Positions 50,269-59,076 of a stretch of DNA of 64,000 nt are shown in pieces. The DNA is taken from positions 62,001 through 126,000 of the forward strand of contig NZ_JBFLVD010000014.1 in the NCBI RefSeq assembly GCF_040750395.1, in the 5' to 3' direction. The first letter of the stretch is position 1. Each line of letters begins with the position of its first letter. The notes below the pieces were generated by a model. That model was given only the letters and a program-made list of their open reading frames with translations. It was not told the DNA's origin and ran no database searches. Source of the stretch: Scandinavium sp002470465. Lineage in GTDB: Bacteria; Pseudomonadota; Gammaproteobacteria; Enterobacterales; Enterobacteriaceae. Made by a program: the position numbers and the translations under genes.

Positions 50269-52397
50269 GACAACTTCCTGTTGATCACACAATCCTGATC
50301 GGCGGTCAGATCGCCGGTGTTACCGTTGACTTCGAAACCCGGCATCTGGCGCATCTGCGAGAAGTGATTCGCTAACGTCCAGGCGTCTGCGCCCATGGCG
50401 TACAGGCGGGCCAGCGAGTAGTCGTTACGTACGGCGCTCAGCGCCTGCTGCATCAGCGCCGGGTTGCTGCCTGCCAGCATCGGAATTTCGCTGAACTGCA
50501 GGCCATCCATCTCCAGACGGAAATCCGGGCCAGCGGTGCCCTGTGCGCTGCGGGAGCTGGCATAAAGCGTTGCGCCGCTCTGGCTGCCGTTGCGCATCGC
50601 AATCATCGGCTTGATGTAGGCAATTTCTTCCGGCGTGGCCACGATATATACCGCATCCACTTTACCACCGCCGGTGATTTGCGCGTCGCTCGGTGGGGCC
50701 GGGATCGTCAGGCCGCCGATGGTTACGCTCTGCTGCTGAGGCAGGCTGGCGCTCACCGGGCTACCGGTCAGGGCGATACCGCCGCCGCCGTTCACGTTGC
50801 CGCGCAGTTCATTGGCCGAACCAAATTTCTGCTGCAGGACAACGCCGCCGCCGTTTTTCTGCCACACCTGAGCGAACGCTGTGGCGACACGATCGCCAAA
50901 GGCGCTGCGCGGGATCAGGATCAGCGGAGACTGCTTGCCCTGATCGTGGATATGGCGCGCGGCATCGCGGGCTTCATCTTCCGGCGAGAGCGCAAAATAG
51001 CAGACGTTCGCTTTATTCTGCACGCTTTCCGGCTGGTTCAGCGCCAGGACGTTCAGGCTGGTATTGCTCTTCACCAACGAGTCAACGTCGGGCTTCAGCA
51101 GCGGACCGACCACGAGGGAAACGCCATCCTGTTGAGCCTGATTTAAAATCTGGTCCAGAGGGGCGGTGGTGGTGTCATAGACTTTTAGCTCAGCGGAGGG
51201 TGCGGCTGGTGCCGTTGCCACGGCTGGCTGAGCGGTTGGCTCTACGGATGATTGCACCGCAGGCTGCGCGGTGGGCGAAGTATTCATCGGTGCTGCGGGC
51301 TGTGCAGCAGGAGTTGCGTTTGCTGGCTGTTGCTCAGGTGCTGTTGTTTGCTGAGGAGCCGGCGCCGCAGAGGTGGGGGCCTGAACGGGATTTGCCTGAG
51401 TACCGACGGCTGGCTGGCTAGTGGTCAAATCGGTCACTTCAGCCTGAGAAGGGCTGACTACGGTGTTGTCCTGCACATTAGCCGCCTGAGCCGTTTGTTC
51501 CGGCACGGCATTACCGCTTACGGAACCCGCGCTGCCATTTTTTGCTGCTTCAAAACCTTGCCGAATGGTGCGACCGAAGACCGCCGCCTGGCCGTTCAGC
51601 GGCAACAGTAGGGCGATTTTTGCGGTGGAAGCCGGTTTGAAGTTCTGGACGTTAACCAGCTGCGTCGGCAGCATTTTCGCGCCAGGGTTATGCGGGTAAC
51701 GGGTTTTCCAGTCCTGGATGCCAGCTTTCATCATGTCCGGATCGTTGCGGTTATCAAACCAGACGCGCTGGAGGTCGAGCCAGCCCTGCAGCACGTTATC
51801 ATTGGCGTTGATGACCAGCGAATTGGCCTGATCTTTGGTCATCGATGAGAGCGCCTGCCAGGTGGCATCAATATTTTTCTGCTTATCCTGAGGAGACGTC
51901 AGCAGCTGCTCCTGCGCTATGAGTGCCCCCAGCAAAATCAGAGACGGCTGGCCTTGCTGGGCGACAATCACGTCCTGCCAGTAGCGCGTCTGCTGATTTT
52001 TTTCCAGGCTGGCGACATCGATTTTTGCCAGCAACGCCTGCGCCCCGGCAAAATCTTTCTGTGCGAGCTTAATCTCCGCGCCAAGCAGCGCCTGCTCACG
52101 AGACTGAGTATTGTTCAGTTTCTGCGGCAGCTGGCCGTAAAGCTCCAGCGCCTGCTGGCTCTTGCCCTCTTTCAGCAGTGCACGAATGGCGAGTAATTGC
52201 CAGTTGGTCTTGCTATCATCTGAACTTTGCTGCATCTGCTGCAAATAGTAGCCGGAATCAGCCTGTGCGCTGCCTTCAAGGTGCGCGGTGCTCTGATCGG
52301 CGCTTTGCTGAGTGCCACAGCCGGCGAAAAGTAACGCTGCCAGCATAACAGGCAGGCAGCGCGCGGCTTTAGAACGAAGAAATGTTGACGGTACCAT
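50226..52397 (-). CDS. lpoA: Penicillin-binding protein activator LpoA
   Basis: LpoA is an outer-membrane lipoprotein that reaches through the periplasm to stimulate PBP1A. The start at 52397 gives MVPSTFLRSKAARCLPVMLA; the lipobox LFAGC puts the lipid on Cys27. The N-terminal TPR-like part (about 35-250) and C-terminal LppC domain (about 255 onward) are intact. The product has 723 residues against 678 in E. coli; the extra length is in an Ala/Pro/Gln/Thr-rich stretch (about 310-420) inserted in the C-terminal half. The longer open frame upstream crosses into the rsmI gap. Confidence 0.95.
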   Translation of the reverse strand: MVPSTFLRSKAARCLPVMLAALLFAGCGTQQSADQSTAHLEGSAQADSGYYLQQMQQSSDDSKTNWQLLAIRALLKEGKSQQALELYGQLPQKLNNTQSREQALLGAEIKLAQKDFAGAQALLAKIDVASLEKNQQTRYWQDVIVAQQGQPSLILLGALIAQEQLLTSPQDKQKNIDATWQALSSMTKDQANSLVINANDNVLQGWLDLQRVWFDNRNDPDMMKAGIQDWKTRYPHNPGAKMLPTQLVNVQNFKPASTAKIALLLPLNGQAAVFGRTIRQGFEAAKNGSAGSVSGNAVPEQTAQAANVQDNTVVSPSQAEVTDLTTSQPAVGTQANPVQAPTSAAPAPQQTTAPEQQPANATPAAQPAAPMNTSPTAQPAVQSSVEPTAQPAVATAPAAPSAELKVYDTTTAPLDQILNQAQQDGVSLVVGPLLKPDVDSLVKSNTSLNVLALNQPESVQNKANVCYFALSPEDEARDAARHIHDQGKQSPLILIPRSAFGDRVATAFAQVWQKNGGGVVLQQKFGSANELRGNVNGGGGIALTGSPVSASLPQQQSVTIGGLTIPAPPSDAQITGGGKVDAVYIVATPEEIAYIKPMIAMRNGSQSGATLYASSRSAQGTAGPDFRLEMDGLQFSEIPMLAGSNPALMQQALSAVRNDYSLARLYAMGADAWTLANHFSQMRQMPGFEVNGNTGDLTADQDCVINRKLSWLKYQQGQMVPAN

Positions 52398-52460
52398 AAG
52401 TATCCAGTGATATTTTTTTAGCTCAATGCTCAATATTAAATCGGCAATACGGACTAAACA

Positions 52461-53327
52461 ATGAAACAACGCGAAACAGCGGACAATTCTCAGGGCAAAC
52501 TCTACATTGTGCCCACGCCAATCGGTAATCTTGGCGACATCACCCAACGTGCGCTGGACGTGTTGCAGGCTGTTGATCTTATTGCCGCAGAAGACACCCG
52601 TCATACCGGTTTACTGCTACAACATTTTGCTATTAACGCCCGCTTATTTGCGCTGCACGATCATAACGAACAGCAAAAGGCAGAAACGCTGCTGGCGAAG
52701 CTGAAAGAGGGGCAAAATATCGCCCTCGTCTCTGATGCCGGCACGCCGCTGATCAACGATCCTGGCTACCATCTTGTACGCACCTGCCGTGAAGCCGGGA
52801 TCCGCGTTGTGCCGCTGCCTGGGCCTTGTGCAGCCATTGCTGCCATGAGCGCTGCCGGGCTGCCTTCCGATAAATTCTGCTACGAAGGTTTTCTGCCCGC
52901 TAAATCCAAAGGCCGCCGCGATGCGCTGCGAGCGCTGGAAAACGAGCCGCGTACGATGATTTTCTATGAATCCACGCACCGCCTGCTGGAAAGCCTGGAA
53001 GATATCACGGCGGTACTCGGCGAATCCCGTTACGTGGTGCTGGCTCGCGAGCTGACCAAAACCTGGGAAACCATTACTGGCGCACCGGTGGGTGAACTGC
53101 TGACCTGGGTGAAGGAAGACGAAAACCGCCGTAAAGGCGAAATGGTGCTGATTATTGAAGGCTTCAAAGTGCAAAGCGACGATGCGTTGCCTGCCGAAGC
53201 GCTGCGTACCCTGGCGCTGTTGCAGAAGGAACTCCCGCTGAAGAAAGCTGCGGCTCTCGCTGCCGAAATCCACGGCGTGAAGAAGAATGCGCTTTATAAG
53301 CATGCGCTGGAGCAGCAAGGGGAGTGA
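52461..53327 (+). CDS. rsmI: 16S rRNA 2'-O-ribose C1402 methyltransferase RsmI
   Basis: RsmI methylates the ribose of C1402 in the 16S rRNA decoding centre. The 288-residue protein is a SAM-dependent tetrapyrrole-methylase-type enzyme with TPIGNLGDITQRALDVLQAV, AEDTRHTGLLL, LVSDAGTPLINDPGY and VPLPGPCAAIAAMSAAGLPS. It diverges from lpoA (63-base gap). The Fic gene starts 4 bases after it. Confidence 0.97.
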   Translation: MKQRETADNSQGKLYIVPTPIGNLGDITQRALDVLQAVDLIAAEDTRHTGLLLQHFAINARLFALHDHNEQQKAETLLAKLKEGQNIALVSDAGTPLINDPGYHLVRTCREAGIRVVPLPGPCAAIAAMSAAGLPSDKFCYEGFLPAKSKGRRDALRALENEPRTMIFYESTHRLLESLEDITAVLGESRYVVLARELTKTWETITGAPVGELLTWVKEDENRRKGEMVLIIEGFKVQSDDALPAEALRTLALLQKELPLKKAAALAAEIHGVKKNALYKHALEQQGE

Positions 53328-53331
53328 TGCA

Positions 53332-54309
53332 TTGAGCCGCTATCAGCCTCCTTTTACGATAACGCCGATAATGCTCAACAAGATGGTTGAGATCGGTGAG
53401 CTTCTGGGGCACTGGGCGGCTCAGTCCGGACGTACTTCACCGTTGCTGCGTAAAGAAAATCGTATTCGAACCATTCAGGCGTCGCTGGCGATAGAGCACA
53501 ATTCATTAACCACGGAGCAGGTGACGGCGATTATGGACGGTAAACGCGTCCTGGCCCCTGCCAAAGAGATTCAGGAAGTACGTAATGCTATTCAGGCTTA
53601 CGAGAAAATGACTTCCTGGAAAGCGTGGTCTTTGAAGGATTTGCAGAACGCACATCGGATACTGATGACTGGGCTCGTCGATGTACCCGGGGCGCTGAGA
53701 ACCGGTGATGTGGGGATCTATCGCGGTAAAAAATTGATCCATATGGCACCGCCTGCTTCACAGTTACCGCGCCTGATTGGCGACCTGCTGGCGTGGCTGA
53801 AAACAACCGACCTGCATCCGTTGATCGCCAGCTCTGTTTTCCATTACGAATTTGAATTTATCCATCCTTTCTCCGACGGAAATGGCCGAATGGGTCGGTT
53901 ATGGCAGACGTTGATCCTTAGTCAGTGGCGTAATGAGCTGGCCTGGTTGCCTGTTGAAACGCTGATTCACTTCCAGCAGACGCGTTATTACCAGATCCTT
54001 GGTCAGTGCGATAAAGCCAGTGACTGCACGCTCTTTGTCGAATTTATGTCGGAAAACATGGCAGGTGCGTTGCGTGAGGGGCTCGGTCAGCCGACGATAA
54101 TGTCGGAAGAAATGCCGCCACCGCTTTCTGAGATGGAACAAAAAATATGGTTTTTGTTAAAAGACAATCCTTCACTGACTACAGTCAGCCTGGCCGTACG
54201 GCTGGATGTATCATCAAAAACAATAGAGCGTCACCTTAAATCGTTACAGCTTAAAGAGAGGCTTCGGCGAGTAGGCCCTAATAAAGGGGGCCACTGGCAG
54301 GTGGTTTGA
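53332..54309 (+). CDS. Fic-domain protein with C-terminal winged helix
   Basis: Fic enzymes usually transfer AMP from ATP to a protein side chain. The TTG start at 53332 gives MSRYQPPFTITPIMLNKMVE (325 residues); AAGGGGAG lies 7 bases upstream. The active-site motif HPFSDGNGRMGR is at 178-189 and looks complete. An N-terminal helix carries SLAIEHN (51-57), close to the inhibitory motif (S/T)xxxE(G/N) but with His where Gly or Asn is usual. The end (about 268-325) is a winged-helix domain (LTTVSLAVRLDVSSKTIERH). Target unknown. No obvious antitoxin gene is next to it. Confidence 0.88.
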   Translation: MSRYQPPFTITPIMLNKMVEIGELLGHWAAQSGRTSPLLRKENRIRTIQASLAIEHNSLTTEQVTAIMDGKRVLAPAKEIQEVRNAIQAYEKMTSWKAWSLKDLQNAHRILMTGLVDVPGALRTGDVGIYRGKKLIHMAPPASQLPRLIGDLLAWLKTTDLHPLIASSVFHYEFEFIHPFSDGNGRMGRLWQTLILSQWRNELAWLPVETLIHFQQTRYYQILGQCDKASDCTLFVEFMSENMAGALREGLGQPTIMSEEMPPPLSEMEQKIWFLLKDNPSLTTVSLAVRLDVSSKTIERHLKSLQLKERLRRVGPNKGGHWQVV

Positions 54310-54314
54310 AATAC

Positions 54315-54340
54315 GGCCCGGAACGCCGGGCCTTTCTTGT
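54315..54340 (+). terminator. Terminator after the fic gene
   Basis: GGCCCGG, loop AACG, CCGGGCC followed by TTTCTTGTTTA, 6 bases after the fic stop. It also lies just past the end of the convergent glycosidase gene. Confidence 0.75.
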
Positions 54341-56230
54341 TTATTTCACCGGCGTGGCTTCAAAGACCAGCGTTTCAAACGGTTTAAGCGTGACTACGAT
54401 TGCATCTTTGTAGTCAGCAGGCACCGTTGTGTTATCACCATATACCGCTTTCAGCGATAATTGTGTCGCCTCACCCCGCGGGATTTCGAAGTCTTTCACC
54501 AGATTCAGATAGTAAGTCTGTGGCTTATCGGACGGGTTGCGCAGGCCCAGAATGGCTTTCTGTTTGCTCCACGATGCCCAGCCATAAGCTTCAAGTTTCG
54601 TTGGGTCGCCGCCAATCCAGTGGGTATCCACCAACACTTTAGCGTTATCCCTTGACCACCTGGCCGCCTGCGCCAGCGTGTCCCACTTGGTTTTATTCAG
54701 CATCGACGGAGTGATGTAAAGCTCCTGGAGCTGCGTACCGGTGGCGAAATAGCTCCAGACCTGATCGGCAAAGTCGCTGTCGGTCTGTACTTTTTCGAGC
54801 CCGTAATAGGCATGTTCGGCGCTGACGATGCCGTGATACATCAGTGAGTTAAGCGGGAACAGTGGGCCTTTACGCACGATAGAGCGATACGTTTCCGCAT
54901 CACGATAGGTCATCCACTGCTGCACGGGTGTTCCCGGGCCATAAAGATTGATGTCATCACCCTGACGCCAGATGGAATCGGCGTACAGCAGCCAGGACGG
55001 GCTGGCGTCGGTGCCGGTGGTCAGGTTGATAAACAGATTTGGGTTGGCCTGTCGCATGTTGTGCAGCAGCGCAATGGAGGCATCAAAGTCGGAGGCAAAC
55101 TTGCTGCCTTTGATGTGCGAATTGGCGTTACCCATGCCGTCGAGCTTGAACGAGGTAATATGCTCGTCCTTAATCAGCTTGATGATTTGCTCGTTGAAGT
55201 TGTCAAAATAGCGCGGGCCGGAAAGGGCAAATTTCCCGTCAACGGTTTCGAAACCATACTCTTTTGCGTGCGAGACGCGAATATCCCGCGGCTTGTTATA
55301 CCCACCCCACGGTGAAAGCCAGAGCCCGACCGAACTGTGCAGGCTGTCTGCTTTTTCCCGCACTTTGCCAAATCCGTGGCTGAACGCTGGGCCAAACAGC
55401 CAGCGGCCAGTGCGATCGTCCCATCCGTCATCCAGCAGGAAGGCATCAAGCGGCACGCTGCGCCCGGTGATGAGCGCTTTGTTCCACTCATCCATCCGCC
55501 CTAAAACGTCCTGTTCGCTGTAGGTAGTGAAGAAGCCGATATCCATCCAGCTGTTGTAGTGAAGGTAGGGCTTGTAAGGGCGAGGGCGAACGGCCTCAAT
55601 GAACTCATTCACGCTACGGCGCAGCTGGCTGGTTTCCGGGAAGGTGCCAAAGTAAGTGGTATAGCTGACCGGCGTATCCGTCTGAATCGGCGTTTTCAGC
55701 TCGACGCTAAGGTTGGTGGTCGCCTCGTAGGCATAGGTATTAATAATGGGTTTGCCCGGCAGCATAAAGAACGAATCCGCCACGATGGGCGAACTGTTGA
55801 TCGCGCCGTCAACAAACGGCGCCTGAGCCTGCTTTTTGGTCGGGAAGAAGGTGATTTTTGCCACTTCACGCGCTTTGCCTACGGCAGAAAGCGTGTAATC
55901 GAGACTCGCATATTTACCCTTGATCAGATTTACGCTCACGGTGACGTTGAAATCAGGATGCGAGTAATCAATCACAATCGCATTGTCCTGTTTCTCAACG
56001 TGTTTCACCTTGAAATCGGCAGTGTGGATAACCGTCTCATCCGGCAGCGTCAGGAAAAACAGCTCCTGCGGTGAAAGCGGGTGGCTGGAATGTACATCTT
56101 TCACCACCAGCGCCGAGTTCGCGTCGTCAAAGGAGACGCTGAGGTTGTCATTATTGAGGGTAAATCTTGCGGCAAAAGCGCCGTTTGTAACCAGTAAAGC
56201 CAACAGCGAAAGCGTGGATACTTTTTTCAT
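54341..56230 (-). CDS. Secreted clan GH-D (GH36-like) glycoside hydrolase
   Basis: The 629-residue protein has a signal peptide (MKKVSTLSLLALLVTNGAFA, cut before ARFTL), an N-terminal beta-rich domain (about 21-215), a TIM barrel (about 220-540) and a C-terminal beta domain. Barrel motifs fit alpha-galactosidase / alpha-N-acetylgalactosaminidase enzymes: YNSWMDIGFF (225-234), LDAFLLDDGWDD, VGLWLSPWGGY and FKLDGMGN, whose Asp364 is the likely nucleophile; Asp425/Asp426 in WRQGDDINLYG are acid/base candidates. It lies 22 bases behind kbaY, last gene of the agaS-kbaY unit, so it probably frees a GalNAc- or galactosamine-type sugar in the periplasm. Related proteins are sometimes labelled enterotoxin; nothing here supports toxicity. 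Substrate is inferred. Confidence 0.8.
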   Translation of the reverse strand: MKKVSTLSLLALLVTNGAFAARFTLNNDNLSVSFDDANSALVVKDVHSSHPLSPQELFFLTLPDETVIHTADFKVKHVEKQDNAIVIDYSHPDFNVTVSVNLIKGKYASLDYTLSAVGKAREVAKITFFPTKKQAQAPFVDGAINSSPIVADSFFMLPGKPIINTYAYEATTNLSVELKTPIQTDTPVSYTTYFGTFPETSQLRRSVNEFIEAVRPRPYKPYLHYNSWMDIGFFTTYSEQDVLGRMDEWNKALITGRSVPLDAFLLDDGWDDRTGRWLFGPAFSHGFGKVREKADSLHSSVGLWLSPWGGYNKPRDIRVSHAKEYGFETVDGKFALSGPRYFDNFNEQIIKLIKDEHITSFKLDGMGNANSHIKGSKFASDFDASIALLHNMRQANPNLFINLTTGTDASPSWLLYADSIWRQGDDINLYGPGTPVQQWMTYRDAETYRSIVRKGPLFPLNSLMYHGIVSAEHAYYGLEKVQTDSDFADQVWSYFATGTQLQELYITPSMLNKTKWDTLAQAARWSRDNAKVLVDTHWIGGDPTKLEAYGWASWSKQKAILGLRNPSDKPQTYYLNLVKDFEIPRGEATQLSLKAVYGDNTTVPADYKDAIVVTLKPFETLVFEATPVK

Positions 56231-56252
56231 CAGGTATGTCCTTACGGGCAGA

Positions 56253-57125
56253 TCAGGCTTCTGCGGGAAGACGCAGGCGATGGGCGGACCCGCAAACGGC
56301 GACTTTTTGTCTGACGATCTCTTTCATGGCGTTCATGCCGACGCGCATGTAATACCTTGGATCGTTGCCTTCCGGGTTCTCGGCAAACCACTCTTTAACC
56401 GCGGTGGCAAAGGCGATTTTCAGCTCGGTCGCCACGTTCACTTTGCATACGCCAAGCTCAATGGTGCGGCGTACAAACTCATCCGGTACGTCGCTCGCGC
56501 CGTGGAGCACCAACGGAATGTCGACCACTTCACGGATTTCCGCCAGCCGCTGAAAATCGATTTTCGGGCGCTTCGTGTAGAGTCCATGCGCGGTGCCAAT
56601 CGCCACTGCCAGGCTGTCGACGCCGGTCAGCTCAACAAAGCGCTTCGCCTCCTGTGGGTCGGTCAGGAAAGCGCTTTCTGCATCAACGCTCATATCATCC
56701 TCCATGCCACCCAGACGTCCAAGCTCCGCTTCAACGCTGCAATCGTTCTGATGGCAGAAATCGACCACTGATTTCACCAGCTTTACGTTTTGCTCAAACG
56801 GGTAATGGCTACCGTCGATCATTGCGCTGCGCACCCCGGCATGGACCTTGCGACGGATATCCTCCAGCGATTCATGGTGATCGAGATGCAGCGCCAGCGG
56901 CATGCTGTAGCTGGTGGAGTAGGCACTGCACAGCGCGAAGATCTCTTCGAGGGCGATGTGTTTGAAGGTGCCCGGCGTCCCGGCGAGGATCACTGGCGAT
57001 TGCAGTTCGCTACACACTTCGAGGATCGCCTGGATCGTCTCGGCGTTGTGAATATTAAAGGCCGGAACCGCGTAGCCGTTGGCCTGCGCGTCCTGAAGCA
57101 GATATTTGGTAGAGATGATGCTCAT
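56253..57125 (-). CDS. kbaY: Tagatose-1,6-bisphosphate aldolase catalytic subunit KbaY
   Basis: KbaY (AgaY) is a class II zinc aldolase that splits tagatose-1,6-bisphosphate into DHAP and glyceraldehyde-3-phosphate. Catalytic Asp82 and zinc ligand His83 are in ALHLDHHES; other ligands fall in AIGTAHGLY (near 180) and LVLHGASDVPD (near 208). The 290-residue sequence matches E. coli KbaY (286) closely. Full activity needs the KbaZ subunit, encoded at the far end of the locus. It follows agaS by 12 bases. Confidence 0.96.
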   Translation of the reverse strand: MSIISTKYLLQDAQANGYAVPAFNIHNAETIQAILEVCSELQSPVILAGTPGTFKHIALEEIFALCSAYSTSYSMPLALHLDHHESLEDIRRKVHAGVRSAMIDGSHYPFEQNVKLVKSVVDFCHQNDCSVEAELGRLGGMEDDMSVDAESAFLTDPQEAKRFVELTGVDSLAVAIGTAHGLYTKRPKIDFQRLAEIREVVDIPLVLHGASDVPDEFVRRTIELGVCKVNVATELKIAFATAVKEWFAENPEGNDPRYYMRVGMNAMKEIVRQKVAVCGSAHRLRLPAEA

Positions 57126-57137
57126 TGTCTTCTCCTC

Positions 57138-58283
57138 TTATGCCTTCCACGGGTGGATGACAACGCCCTGAACCACACGATTGACCGTGCCGTTGGCGGA
57201 AGGCGTATCCGGTGTGTTGCCGATGCTCAGAGACTGCGTCAGGGCAAAAACTTGTGCGTAAATCAGGAAGCAGAACACCTGCTCCATATCGATGAAGGGC
57301 CGCGCTGGCGGCAGCAGGATATGCGGGCCTGCTGCTATCAGTTCGTCCGTTTCGGCGGCGACGGCCACTACCCGCATCGCTTCTCCATCGCGGCGCAGCT
57401 CTGCCAGAAGATCGAGATCGTACTGGCGGGTATACGGGTGGCTGGAAACAAACACCACCACCAGCGTTTGTGCATTGATCAACGATTTTGGCCCGTGACG
57501 GAAACCTGTCGGTGAGTCATAAAACGCCGCCAGCTTACCGGCCGTCAGCTCCAGCACTTTCAGTGCGGATTCACGAGCAGCGCCCTGCAAGCCGCCGCTG
57601 CCGAGATAGACGATGCGTTCCCATGGCTCGTAACCGAACACGCCGCTGCGAAAATCGCCAAGAGAATCGAGAATCGCCCGGCAGCGGTCTGCTACATCGC
57701 GGAAGGTCTGGCTGTTGATGGTGTCTGGTGCGAAGACGGCAAGGCAGCTCGCCATCATGGTGGTGATACTGCTGGTCATCGCGAAGCCGCGATCGTGCGT
57801 TTCGGCGGGCATCAGCAGAGCGAACGCGTTATCGCTGTCCAGAGCGTTCTGGTAAAGGCTGCCGGCTTCGTTGCAGGTAATGGGCAGGTGATAGCACTCC
57901 GGCACAAGCTGATTGGCAAGGTTAACGGCGGCCAGGCTTTCCGGGCTGTTGCCTGAGCGGGCGAAAGAGACCAGCAGCAGCGGGTGCGCCGCGTTCAGGT
58001 AGTCCATCGGGTTGGTGACCAGGTCCGTGGTTGGCACCGCGCTGATGTTGAGCCCGGTATGGCGTGAGAGCCACGGTGCAATAATATCGCCGATAAACGC
58101 CGAGGTGCCCGCGCCGGTCAGAACAATTCGCAGATCTTTTTTGCTGAGCAGCGGGGTAAGAAAACCGTCCAGCGCAGGGCGGAGCTTATCGAGGTTAGTC
58201 AGGGAGCGGATCCAGCTGGCGGGCTGTTGGCGGATCTCGGTTTCGGTCCAGGTACCGGTGACGGAGGTGATCGTTTCGGGCAT
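57138..58283 (-). CDS. agaS: Galactosamine-6-phosphate deaminase/isomerase AgaS
   Basis: AgaS is a SIS-family enzyme that converts galactosamine-6-phosphate to tagatose-6-phosphate and ammonia. The 381 residues contain two SIS domains: VLTGAGTSAFIGDIIAPWLS near 54-73 with LVSFARSGNSPESLAAVNLA, and VYLGSGGLQGAARESALKVL. E. coli AgaS has 384 residues. It is the first gene of agaS-kbaY-glycosidase, with its own promoter region containing two AgaR-like sites. Confidence 0.95.
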   Translation of the reverse strand: MPETITSVTGTWTETEIRQQPASWIRSLTNLDKLRPALDGFLTPLLSKKDLRIVLTGAGTSAFIGDIIAPWLSRHTGLNISAVPTTDLVTNPMDYLNAAHPLLLVSFARSGNSPESLAAVNLANQLVPECYHLPITCNEAGSLYQNALDSDNAFALLMPAETHDRGFAMTSSITTMMASCLAVFAPDTINSQTFRDVADRCRAILDSLGDFRSGVFGYEPWERIVYLGSGGLQGAARESALKVLELTAGKLAAFYDSPTGFRHGPKSLINAQTLVVVFVSSHPYTRQYDLDLLAELRRDGEAMRVVAVAAETDELIAAGPHILLPPARPFIDMEQVFCFLIYAQVFALTQSLSIGNTPDTPSANGTVNRVVQGVVIHPWKA

Positions 58284-58338
58284 AGCTCATTCCTTAGTCG
58301 CGTGAGTTCCACAGTGGACGCGGGTACGTGTCGCTGTC

Positions 58339-58359
58339 TTTCGTTTCGTTTCACTTGCT
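58339..58359 (+). promoter_or_regulatory. AgaR operator 1 upstream of agaS
   Basis: Matches the AgaR consensus TTTCRTTTYRTTTYNYTTKKT (as I recall it) at 20 of 21 positions. It lies 56-76 bases before agaS in a 341-base gap (58284-58624) that holds no gene. Confidence 0.75.
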
Positions 58360-58411
58360 TATCTGTTTCGTTAAACAAAATCTATAGAAAAGAAATTGAA
58401 ACATCAATGAA

Positions 58412-58432
58412 AGAAAGCGAAATATGATGAAA
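58412..58432 (-). promoter_or_regulatory. AgaR operator 2 upstream of agaS
   Basis: On the minus strand the sequence matches the AgaR consensus at 18 of 21 positions. It lies about 70 bases further upstream of agaS than operator 1 and in the opposite orientation. Confidence 0.6.
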
Positions 58433-58530
58433 TTTGTGACCGCCAACGGGTGTTCTTGTTTAACTTTATGAAAAGTAAATGATTTATTTAACGAGGTGAA
58501 ATAGAGAAAGATTTCGTGAAAGGAAAAGAA

Positions 58531-58559
58531 AGGCCTGCCACTACCTTCATGCAGGCCAA
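58531..58559 (-). terminator. Terminator after agaF
   Basis: GGCCTGC and GCAGGCC (58532-58538 with 58550-58556) pair around a short loop; on the minus strand the stem is followed by TTTCTTTTCCTTTC. It lies about 65 bases past agaF and separates the PTS unit from agaS. Confidence 0.72.
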
Positions 58560-58624
58560 TATGATGCAAAATGAAAGGTCTACAGGGGGAGAGCCAGACC
58601 TGAATTATTAACCCTGAAGCGAGC

Positions 58625-59059
58625 TCAGATCCCTTCCTCAACGGGCTTTGCCTCACGGCAGCGCCCCAGTTCATCGACCAGGCTGGTCAGCCCGCGGTGT
58701 CCGCATTCCAGCGCCTGTACGCGGAAGGTTTCGCTGTTTAATCCGTCTCGCTCAAGCACCATTTCCAGCAGCAGTTGCAGATTGGTTCCGGCGATCACCT
58801 CTCGCCCAGGCTTTTGCATCGCCAGCATAGAGGCTACGCGAAAAGGTGTGCCACCGAGCAAGTCGGTCAGAAAGACTATTTCGTGCTGGGGATCCCACGC
58901 ATTCACCGCCTGCGTTAGCTGCTCGGTAAGCAGTGCCGTGGTGGAGGTTTCAGGAAAGTCGATGGCGATAAAGTGCGACTGCTCGCCTAAGATTTGCTTC
59001 ATCGCCTTTTCCATCCCGCTGGCAAACCCGCCGTGGCCGGTCAAAATAATGCCTAACAT
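58625..59059 (-). CDS. agaF: PTS EIIA component AgaF
   Basis: AgaF is the soluble mannose-family EIIA that takes phosphate from HPr and passes it to the EIIB AgaV. The 144-residue protein has the phosphorylated His9 in GIILTGHGGFASGMEKAM and the family motif FLTDLLGGTPFRVA. E. coli K-12 lacks an intact agaF because of a deletion; here the gene is complete. It follows agaE after 17 bases and is the last gene of the PTS unit. Confidence 0.92.
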   Translation of the reverse strand: MLGIILTGHGGFASGMEKAMKQILGEQSHFIAIDFPETSTTALLTEQLTQAVNAWDPQHEIVFLTDLLGGTPFRVASMLAMQKPGREVIAGTNLQLLLEMVLERDGLNSETFRVQALECGHRGLTSLVDELGRCREAKPVEEGI

Positions 59060-59076
59060 CGCGTACCTCTTTGTTT

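Noticed and set aside
53332..54309. Fic/Phd or Doc toxin-antitoxin pair
   Set aside because: No small antitoxin gene lies next to it, and the protein carries its own N-terminal inhibitory-type helix.
54341..56230. Enterotoxin
   Set aside because: Some databases give that name to relatives, but the barrel and catalytic motifs are those of a clan GH-D glycosidase.
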